Shown one piece after another: positions 1 through 5,373 of a stretch of 5,978 nt of DNA; position 1 is the stretch's first letter; each line of letters starts with the position of its first letter. The notes under the pieces were generated by a model that was given only the letters and a program-made list of their open reading frames with translations, had not been told where the DNA came from and searched no databases. The DNA comes from Armatimonadota bacterium. Lineage in GTDB: Bacteria > Armatimonadota > UBA10988. Location: contig JACPDV010000279.1 in NCBI GenBank assembly GCA_016183835.1, forward strand, positions 1 to 5,978. Reading direction: 5' to 3'. Made by a program: the position numbers and the translations under genes.

Positions 1-2378
1 TTCGCGTCGGCCAGCTTGAACTCGGGGAAGCAGAACCGGAAGTAGATCAGGCTGTCGTGGTCGTAGAACTGCTCGGCGAACGGGAAGCCGGCGCGGTAGT
101 ACGTCTGCACCCACGAGCCGTCGATGAACTGCGAGAGCCAGTCGCTGCCGGCGTGCTCGGTCATCAGAATGGCTTCCGGGTTCGCCGCCCGCATGGCGGC
201 GCGCGCCAGCCGGATGTGCCGCGCCAGCAGGGGGATGGGCACCGGCCAGTCGCCGCGCTGGTAGTGCTGGTGCGCCGAGTTGTAGCAGGGGAAGGCGATG
301 CCCAGCTCGTCGAGGTAGACCCCGTCCAGGCCCGCCTCGCGCACCAGCCGCCCGCAGGTCCGGGCCACGTAGTCGGCCCAGGCGTTCGGCTCGTAGTAGC
401 ACATCACGCCCTCATCGGGCGTGCGGTAGGAGCCGACCTGGCCGGGCGCGTAGAACGCGGCCCAGTCCTTGGCGTGGGAGGCGTGGGCGTTCGACCCGGA
501 CCAGCAGAAGCGGTGGTCGAGGTAGAGAGTGAACCGGGCGCCGGCGGCGTGGATCCGGCGGACCTCCTCGCGGAACGGCGGCAGCCCGCCCCGTTCCCGG
601 TTGATCTCGAAGTCGCCCGGCCGGTAGACTTCGGGCTTGAGGTAGGCCTGGCGGTCGGCGGGGTTGTCCGCATAGTCGTCCCAGTACGCCCACTGGAACA
701 GGTGCTCGCCCCCGCGGAGTCCCTCGGCGCAGGTGTAGCGCTTCCGATCGCGGTCGTAGTACGACGGCGGGTGCGCGGGCAGGTAGTTGAAGCAGTCCTT
801 GAACCAGGCCGGCGTGTCCGCGCCGCGGTACCAGGTGTGCGCCCAGCGGCTGTAGTCCTGCAGGGCTCGCTTCCAGCCGCCCGGGCTCACGCTCAGCGCC
901 GTCTCCGGCAGGCTCCATGTCGCGCCGGCCGGAAGCGTCCGCGGGACGTAGTAGTACGCCAGGCCGAGCCCTTCCTGGAAGTCCAGGATCTCGCCGCCGG
1001 GCATCTCGGTCTGCAGGACGGCCTCGCTGTGCTGCACGAACGCTTCGGAGTCGGCACTCACCTTCTTCAGGTCGCGCGGGTACACCGTCACGCCCGCGTT
1101 GCGCTCCGGGTTGAAGGCGCTCATCACCTGCATCCAGGCCAGATTGCCGTACTCGTGGATGTGCTGGCAGTCGACCGTGCCCTCGATGCCCGAGCGCCAG
1201 GGGTAGAAGTAGTGGGTCTCCTTGAGCGAGGGTCCCACCCTGACCCGGCCGAGGATTGGGAAGACCACCAGCAGCCGCCGGGCCACGCGGGCGGCGTTGG
1301 TGACCCGGAGCGTCCACAGAGTCTGCTCGTCCGGGCCGACCACCGCGGACAGCCGGGCACGCACGCCGGCCGCTGTCTGGGCCAGGGCGATGTCCATGCG
1401 CCGTCGACCGCCCTCCTCGCCGAGGCGCACCTCCTCCACGCTGAAGTCGGTGGAGTCCAGCCTGAAGTCCGGCCCGAGCACCATGAACAGCGGCAGGTTC
1501 TCGCTCTCGTAGAGGCAGCCCGTGCCCGAAGGCCGGTGGACCAGGCGGCTCCAGGCGAGCCCGGCGCGTGCGTCCAGCTCAGCCAGTAGGTGTCGGTTCT
1601 CCAGCCGGAGCATGCCGCGCCGCACGTCGAGGCGGGTGCCTCCCGGACTGCCGAGCGACCGGTCCACGCGCAGAAAGCTCGATTCCGCGGCCGAGGCCAC
1701 GCGGGGCGTCTTCCGCACGCGCACGCCGCGGACCTCGACCCGGTCGACGAACAGCTCGGCCTTCTCGGGCTGGTCGCGCGTGGTGTTGGCGCTCAGGAAG
1801 ACCGGTAGCGGCGTGGCGGGGATCACCTCTGCGGCGCGGCTCGCCGAGGACAGCTCGTGGCGCAGGCCCGCCGAGGTGAACACCTGGAGATCGTCCAGGT
1901 ACACCTCCACCTGGCTGGGCTTCCAGCGCAGCGACAGGCGGTACCAGCGCCCCGCTTCGACATTGGCCACCGGCTGATTCGCCCCGTCCCGCCCGGCCTT
2001 CTTCAGGCCCACGATCATCACCGAGTCCTGCACCATCACCCAGCACACGTCGCGCACCCAGGGCGAGATGCTCTGGAAGCCCAGGTAGTAGAAGATCGAG
2101 CTGTCGCGGCTGAGCGTGCCGAACTTCACGGTGAGGTCGAGGTCGGCGCACAGGAACCGCTCGTTGGAGGCGATCCAGCGCTGCCCCTGCGCCGGCGCGT
2201 CGCGCAGTATGCCGTCGGCGAGAGAGACGCCCTCCGGCTGCGTGCACCAGTACCGTGTGTCGTAGGTCTCGAAGCCGTCGTCGAGCAGCAGCTCCGGCTC
2301 GGCGGCGCGCGCCGGCGCCGGGCGGGCCAACCAGCACGCCAGGCACAGCACCGAGGCAGCCAGCCGGCGCCGGGTCAT
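1..2378 (-). CDS. Secreted DUF6259-type TIM-barrel glycoside-hydrolase-like protein, C-terminus cut by window edge
   Basis: The frame is open from ATG 2378 to the left edge: 792 codons with no stop. The start is chosen because it opens a good Sec signal peptide (MTRRRLAASVLCLACW, cleavage near ARA|AEP at residue 25). The ribosome site is only a G-rich GGTGGGG. Residues about 29-235 are a LamG/concanavalin-like beta-sandwich, with strands such as GRWYRLSLRW and VEVYLDDLQVF. Residues about 250-470 form a second beta-sandwich like those before many hydrolase barrels. From about 520 a TIM barrel follows, with FTLYLDHRFCW (616-626), GLDGVYLDELG (D690 and E691) and ILMTEHAGSD (E741). The DGVYLDE strand and overall order match what I know of DUF6259 proteins. 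D690 and E741 are candidate catalytic acids by analogy only. It probably acts on an extracellular or periplasmic glycan; substrate unknown. It could also belong to a related GH36/GHL-like family. The gene is certain, the family name likely. Confidence 0.85.
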   Translation of the reverse strand, partial: MTRRRLAASVLCLACWLARPAPARAAEPELLLDDGFETYDTRYWCTQPEGVSLADGILRDAPAQGQRWIASNERFLCADLDLTVKFGTLSRDSSIFYYLGFQSISPWVRDVCWVMVQDSVMIVGLKKAGRDGANQPVANVEAGRWYRLSLRWKPSQVEVYLDDLQVFTSAGLRHELSSASRAAEVIPATPLPVFLSANTTRDQPEKAELFVDRVEVRGVRVRKTPRVASAAESSFLRVDRSLGSPGGTRLDVRRGMLRLENRHLLAELDARAGLAWSRLVHRPSGTGCLYESENLPLFMVLGPDFRLDSTDFSVEEVRLGEEGGRRRMDIALAQTAAGVRARLSAVVGPDEQTLWTLRVTNAARVARRLLVVFPILGRVRVGPSLKETHYFYPWRSGIEGTVDCQHIHEYGNLAWMQVMSAFNPERNAGVTVYPRDLKKVSADSEAFVQHSEAVLQTEMPGGEILDFQEGLGLAYYYVPRTLPAGATWSLPETALSVSPGGWKRALQDYSRWAHTWYRGADTPAWFKDCFNYLPAHPPSYYDRDRKRYTCAEGLRGGEHLFQWAYWDDYADNPADRQAYLKPEVYRPGDFEINRERGGLPPFREEVRRIHAAGARFTLYLDHRFCWSGSNAHASHAKDWAAFYAPGQVGSYRTPDEGVMCYYEPNAWADYVARTCGRLVREAGLDGVYLDELGIAFPCYNSAHQHYQRGDWPVPIPLLARHIRLARAAMRAANPEAILMTEHAGSDWLSQFIDGSWVQTYYRAGFPFAEQFYDHDSLIYFRFCFPEFKLADA

Positions 2379-2458
2379 TGCCCACCCCACCGTCCGCCCA
2401 GCGGCACCGCCCACATCCGCTCGCCGAACGGCACCGTCTGCCGCCCGGTGTGGAGCAT
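2375..2458 (-). CDS. Candidate small ORF (27 aa) overlapping the DUF6259-type gene start
   Basis: ATG 2458 opens a 27-codon frame, MLHTGRQTVPFGERMWAVPL followed by GGRWGGQ. Its TGA (2375-2377) overlaps the ATG of the downstream gene in an ATGA arrangement, as in translationally coupled genes. Third positions are almost all G or C, like the real genes here. The frame stays open upstream to a stop at 2567-2569, but that part reads as low-quality sequence. A purine-rich GGGAG lies only two bases from the ATG, too close for a good ribosome site. I do not recognise the peptide. It may be a leader peptide coupled to the next gene, the decayed 3' end of a lost gene, or chance in GC-rich DNA. Confidence 0.25.
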   Translation of the reverse strand: MLHTGRQTVPFGERMWAVPLGGRWGGQ

Positions 2459-2541
2459 TACTCCCGCCACGAACGGGCAGGGGCGGGACCGCCAGGGCCT
2501 CCTGGAGCAACGGGCCGACGCGGCGAGGGTACATGCCAGGG

Positions 2542-2570
2542 ATGGGAGCACAGGCGTGTCTCCATGTCAA
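2542..2570 (-). promoter_or_regulatory. Candidate sigma70-type promoter for the leftward DUF6259-type gene
   Basis: Read on the minus strand, a perfect -35 box TTGACA (2570-2565) is followed after 17 bp by TCCCAT (2547-2542), with TGC just upstream as an extended -10 element. The -10 matches consensus at only 3 of 6 positions, so this is tentative. It would give a leader of about 155 nt before ATG 2378, containing the candidate small ORF. Confidence 0.35.
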
Positions 2571-2583
2571 ACGGCTGCTCGGA

Positions 2584-2591
2584 ATCCGGAT
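2584..2591. promoter_or_regulatory. 8-bp palindrome between the divergent promoters, possible operator
   Basis: ATCCGGAT is a perfect palindrome centred at 2587.5. The midpoint between the two outward-facing -35 boxes is 2586.5. The symmetry does not extend beyond 8 bp, and such a short palindrome can arise by chance. Its central position makes a shared regulator site worth considering. Confidence 0.2.
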
Positions 2592-2602
2592 GTCCAAGCT
2601 GG

Positions 2603-2632
2603 TTGACCACCCCCATCGCCGGCCGCTATAAT
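2603..2632 (+). promoter_or_regulatory. Sigma70-type promoter for the PPC-like / GHL10 operon
   Basis: TTGACC (2603-2608, 5 of 6 to consensus) and a perfect TATAAT (2627-2632) are separated by 18 bp. Transcription would start near 2639-2640, about 35 bases before ATG 2674. The TATAAT stands out strongly in this GC-rich DNA. It is the best-supported regulatory site in the window. Confidence 0.8.
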
Positions 2633-2633
2633 G

Positions 2634-2653
2634 GCCGGACTCGCCGGTCCGGC
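2634..2653 (+). other. Inverted repeat at the predicted transcript 5' end
   Basis: GCCGGAC (2634-2640) and its exact complement GTCCGGC (2647-2653) flank a 6-nt loop. The repeat overlaps the predicted start site and ends 8 bases before the ribosome site. In DNA it could be an operator; in RNA it could be a 5' stem, though only if the start is at the left arm or earlier. A start near 2640 would remove most of the left arm. Confidence 0.3.
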
Positions 2654-2660
2654 GACACAC

Positions 2661-2666
2661 AAGGAG
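2661..2666 (+). promoter_or_regulatory. Shine-Dalgarno site for the PPC-like protein gene
   Basis: AAGGAG lies 7 bases before ATG 2674, near-ideal spacing. This supports ATG 2674 over the in-frame ATG at 2680, two codons later. Confidence 0.8.
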
Positions 2667-2673
2667 CGGGGCG

Positions 2674-3456
2674 ATGGCTATGCGCGTGCACTGGGTGTGG
2701 GCTCTCGCGGCGGCCCTGGCCGTGGGCGGCGCGCCGGCGGCCGAGGAGCAGGTCCTCGACGGCGGGGCGATCGTGATCGGCAAGGCGCAGGAGCTGAAGC
2801 TCGACGCGAACACGGCCATCCGCTACGCACTCAAGGTGGACGCCGCGGGCCTGCTGACCGTGGCCACCCGCGGCGAGGGCGGCGACGTGGTCCTCGAGGT
2901 GGCCGACATCGACAACCAGGCGCTGCGGGGCGGGCAGTCCGACCAGGACCTCAACGAGAAGGCCTGTGACGAGCAGGCCGTGGTGGAGATCCCCTACGAG
3001 GAGACCTGGCACGTCAAAGTCAGCAACGTCGGCGACGACGCCGCGAAGGTGACGCTGGTGGTCGGCTTCGTGGCCTTCCCGGCGGTCGCGCGGCAGCCCG
3101 ATCCCGACGGCCGGCCATCCCTGGCCGCGGCCATCGGGGCCGGCGCCGCCAAGGACGAGGCGCTCGACAGCGCCAACGGCGACCTGCTCGACTGGTACAA
3201 GTTCACCGCGCACGAAGAGGGGCGGCTGACCATCTTCACCAAGGGCGACAAAGATCTGGACCTCGGCCTCCGCGTGGTCGCCGGAGAGCACTTCGACCAG
3301 GCCCTCGGCGAATCCGACCAGGACCTGGACGAGGAGACCGCGAGCGAAGGGCTCGTGGTGCCCGTCAAGGCCAACACCGTCTACTACATCGCGGTGGAAG
3401 CACTCGTCGACAGCGCCGGCAAGTACAAGGTCGGCGTGCAGTTCACCAAGTTCTGA
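2674..3456 (+). CDS. Secreted protein with two tandem PPC-like beta domains
   Basis: A 260-residue protein opens with a signal peptide (MAMRVHWVWALAAALAVGG, cleavage near residues 22-23, APAA|EEQ). The mature part has two similar halves. Residues 51-135 and 175-260 each run from a Y-x-(L/F) strand through a G-L/R-L-T strand and an acidic loop SDQDL (89-93 and 214-218) to a final hydrophobic strand. This order, with an acidic D-x-D loop before a V-x-V/Y-x-I strand, resembles bacterial pre-peptidase C-terminal (PPC) domains. Those are small beta-sandwiches on secreted enzymes with binding or folding roles. No catalytic motif is seen, so it is probably not an enzyme. It has a strong promoter and ribosome site and lies a few bases before the GHL10-type gene, so it is probably the first gene of that unit. 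The gene is certain; the PPC assignment is by pattern. Confidence 0.9.
   Translation: MAMRVHWVWALAAALAVGGAPAAEEQVLDGGAIVIGKAQELKLDANTAIRYALKVDAAGLLTVATRGEGGDVVLEVADIDNQALRGGQSDQDLNEKACDEQAVVEIPYEETWHVKVSNVGDDAAKVTLVVGFVAFPAVARQPDPDGRPSLAAAIGAGAAKDEALDSANGDLLDWYKFTAHEEGRLTIFTKGDKDLDLGLRVVAGEHFDQALGESDQDLDEETASEGLVVPVKANTVYYIAVEALVDSAGKYKVGVQFTKF
2824..3453 (+). repeat. Internal domain duplication in the PPC-like protein
   Basis: The two copies are coded by 2824-3078 and 3196-3453. They share YxLK/YKFT, GLLTVATRG/GRLTIFTKG, SDQDLNE/SDQDLDE and a closing V/VGVQF strand, offset by 124-125 residues. The match is clear in protein and weaker in DNA, so the duplication is not recent. Confidence 0.7.
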
Positions 3457-3460
3457 GAGG
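3455..3460 (+). promoter_or_regulatory. Shine-Dalgarno site that decides the GHL10-type gene start
   Basis: GAGAGG begins inside the TGA of the upstream gene (3454-3456) and lies 5 bases before GTG 3466. The in-frame GTG at 3460 begins on the last base of this motif and so cannot use it. GTG 3466 is therefore preferred. The site's overlap with the upstream stop suggests coupled translation. Confidence 0.6.
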
Positions 3461-3465
3461 TGCCT

Positions 3466-5373
3466 GTGCGGCGGAACTCGCGACACCTGCCGGTGGGCGT
3501 CCTGCTGGCAGTGGGCATGGCGCTGGCCGGCGAAGGTCTGGGTCCGCCCGTGCCCGGCGTGGCGGACGTGGCCGGGAGCGGCGCCGAGGGGCTCGCGCTC
3601 GGCGCGCCCGAGCCGGCGCCCGCGTCGGCCTTCTATTCGCCGCCGCGACCCTCGCCCGTGCGCTGGCGGTTCGGCATCGCGCCGGGAGAGTTCCGCGGCG
3701 CCTGGCTCCACTGGCAGGACTACGCCTCGCCCGCCGCCATCGCGCGCACCGTCGCCCGCGCCCGGCGCTGCCGGCTCAATGCCCTGCTCCCCCTCGCCAA
3801 CTACCCGCACCAGGCCATGTGGCAGAGCCGGCTGATTCCCGTCAACCCCGACCTCGCGCCCGGCTTCGACCCGCTCCGGGAGCTCGTGCGCCAGGCCCAC
3901 GCCGGCGGCATCCAGGTCCACCCCTACCTGGTCATGCTCCACGGCGGGCTGTCGAAACACCCGGCCTTTCAGCCCGATTGGTTCGCCCGCGACCGCCGCG
4001 GCGAGCTGGTGGGCCGCTGGCTCAACCCGGCGCATCCCGGCGTGCGGAGCTTCCTCACCCAGCTCGTCTGCGAAGTGGCGCTCACCGGCGTGGACGGCAT
4101 CCACTACGACTACATCCGCCACGAGTACGACACCGACTACGACTACAGCGACTTCACCCGCCGCCGGTTCGCCGCCGAGTGCGGCTTCGACCCGCTCACC
4201 AACGGCCGGCCCGACCCGTCGCGCAGCGGCATGAGGCTGCTTCAGACCAGCTACCTCCGCGGCGAGGGGCTGGCCTACTTCAACGCGCAGCGCAGCTTCT
4301 TCGCGGCTGCCGGCTACCGCCCCACCCCGGTGGATGAGGACGACCTCGACCGGCTCCGCCGCGACACGCTGCTCGTCTGCGGCAACCTCTACTGCCGCAC
4401 CGTCTCGCCCCGCACCATCGCCGCGCTGCTGCGCTTCGCCGAGCAGGGCGGCGCCGTGCTCGTGCTCGACGGGCCGGAGGCGGCCGTCGACTCGCCGCAG
4501 CTCGCCGACGCCGTGGGCCTGCGCGGGCGCGGGCAGTTCGACGACTCGCGGGTCAACCTCTACTTCCTCGGCGCCGACCACCCGGTGGGCGCGCACCTGG
4601 CCGGGATCCTCGAGACCCGCGGGCGCGGGAATCCGTGCCCGAAGGTCACCTCCGCGGACGTGCTGGCAGTCTTCGCCGACGGCTCCCCGGCGGTCACGGT
4701 CAAGCGCTACGGCCGCGGCTCGTTCCTGGTGGTCAACTTCCTCTGCTACGAAGACGACGCCGCCCGCGACACCGGCGTGCAGCGGCTGGTGAGCAACGCC
4801 GCCGAGTGGCTCTGCCAGGAGCACGGCATCTACAACGCCGCGCGCGTGGTGCCCGCGGTGGCCAACGGGCCGGCCGTGTGGGAGCAGTGGCGGATCCAGC
4901 AGGTCACCGAGCTGGTGCGGGAATGCACCGAGGCGGCGCGCGCGCTGCGGCCCGAGCTGATCCTCTCCGCGGCCGGCGGCACACAACGCTCCGACCTCCA
5001 CGAGATCAAGCGCGACGGGCTGACCTGGCTCCACCGCGGGTTCGTGCAGTACCTCTGCCCGATGACCTACACCACCGACAACGACCTTTTCCGACGCCGC
5101 CTCCGCAACGAGCTCGAGCCGCTCGACGAGCGGCGCTACGAGGCGGTGCTGTTCGCCGGCCTCGGGGCCTACAAGCTGCGCGACACGCCGAGCCGCGTGG
5201 CGCAGCAGGTCACCATCGCGCGGGAGATGGGGCTCAAGGGGGTCTGCTTCTTCGCCTTCGAAGACCTCGACGACGCGCTGATCGACAAGCTCAGGTCGAC
5301 GGTCTTCCCAGAGCCGGCGGAGCTGCCGTGGCGGATGGTGCCCGAGGCCGCCGCGCCCATGCCAGGAGGCTGA
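3466..5373 (+). CDS. Secreted GHL10-type glycoside hydrolase with an inserted GATase1-like domain
   Basis: From GTG 3466 the protein has 635 residues (637 from GTG 3460). A signal peptide (cleavage near ALA|GEG, residue 21) and a Gly/Ala/Pro linker to about 70 come first. A GHL10 (DUF187, PF02638) barrel begins at FRGAWLHW (76-83), then DWFARDRRGEL, WLNPAHPGVRSFL (185-197) and VDGIHYDYIR (209-218, D215 the likely key acid). From about 256 to 454 a Rossmann-like segment interrupts, with MRLLQTSYLRG, LLVCGNLY, GGAVLVLDGPEA and YGRGSFLVVNF. It resembles class I glutamine amidotransferase or beta-galactosidase trimerisation domains and lacks the nucleophile Cys at the elbow. The barrel resumes with WEQWR (472-476), ILSAAGG, QYLCPMTYT and GVCFFAFEDL (593-602). 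The characterised E. coli relative DigH (YddW) cleaves denuded peptidoglycan glycans. Glycan hydrolysis outside the cytoplasm is likely; the substrate is unknown. It is probably co-transcribed with the PPC-like gene. Confidence 0.9.
   Translation: MRRNSRHLPVGVLLAVGMALAGEGLGPPVPGVADVAGSGAEGLALGAPEPAPASAFYSPPRPSPVRWRFGIAPGEFRGAWLHWQDYASPAAIARTVARARRCRLNALLPLANYPHQAMWQSRLIPVNPDLAPGFDPLRELVRQAHAGGIQVHPYLVMLHGGLSKHPAFQPDWFARDRRGELVGRWLNPAHPGVRSFLTQLVCEVALTGVDGIHYDYIRHEYDTDYDYSDFTRRRFAAECGFDPLTNGRPDPSRSGMRLLQTSYLRGEGLAYFNAQRSFFAAAGYRPTPVDEDDLDRLRRDTLLVCGNLYCRTVSPRTIAALLRFAEQGGAVLVLDGPEAAVDSPQLADAVGLRGRGQFDDSRVNLYFLGADHPVGAHLAGILETRGRGNPCPKVTSADVLAVFADGSPAVTVKRYGRGSFLVVNFLCYEDDAARDTGVQRLVSNAAEWLCQEHGIYNAARVVPAVANGPAVWEQWRIQQVTELVRECTEAARALRPELILSAAGGTQRSDLHEIKRDGLTWLHRGFVQYLCPMTYTTDNDLFRRRLRNELEPLDERRYEAVLFAGLGAYKLRDTPSRVAQQVTIAREMGLKGVCFFAFEDLDDALIDKLRSTVFPEPAELPWRMVPEAAAPMPGG
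4231..4827 (+). other. GATase1-like domain inserted in the GHL10 barrel
   Basis: About 199 residues separate the fourth-strand region of the barrel (VDGIHYDYIR plus the following helix) from the conserved WEQWR helix. The segment has its own alternating alpha/beta order: strand RLLQTSYL, helix ending in FFAAAGY, strand TLLVCGNLY, helix ALLRFAEQ, strand AVLVLDG, and a late strand SFLVVNF with helix VSNAAEWL. That order fits a GATase1/ThuA-like fold. The position usually held by a catalytic Cys reads LDGPE, so a binding or dimerising role is more likely than catalysis. Boundaries are approximate. Confidence 0.6.
5291..5373. other. 83-bp tail-to-tail coding overlap
   Basis: The GHL10-type gene ends at TGA 5371-5373 and the convergent YfhO-like gene ends at 5291. 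The shared 83 bp code for the hydrolase tail on one strand and part of the last membrane helix plus a Pro/Ala-rich tail on the other. No room is left for an intrinsic terminator between the genes, and none is seen. Confidence 0.85.

Noticed and set aside
57..1589. A 510-codon open frame on the plus strand
   Set aside because: It is antisense to the continuous DUF6259-type frame, which carries clear barrel motifs. The plus-strand product is Arg/Val/Gly/Ala-rich with no recognisable domain or ribosome site.
2297..2378. Possible lipoprotein signal in the DUF6259-type protein (cysteines at residues 12 and 15)
   Set aside because: The residues before each Cys (SVL and CLA) do not fit a lipobox well, and a good AxA cleavage site follows at residue 25. 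A normal Sec signal is more likely.
1857..2606. A 249-codon plus-strand frame running through the start of the DUF6259-type gene and the divergent promoter region
   Set aside because: It covers the signal-peptide end of the real minus-strand gene and the intergenic control region, and its translation is Arg/His/Ala-rich with no domain.
2379..2673. tRNA, small RNA or riboswitch in the intergenic region
   Set aside because: No cloverleaf or known aptamer pattern was seen. The promoters, the short inverted repeats and the candidate small ORF account for the visible signals.
2626..5034. An 802-codon open frame on the minus strand opposite the PPC-like and GHL10-type genes
   Set aside because: It lies antisense to two genes with signal peptides and recognisable family motifs. 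Its product is low-complexity Arg/Gly/Ala/Val/His-rich and matches no family I know. Such frames are expected when third codon positions are nearly all G or C.
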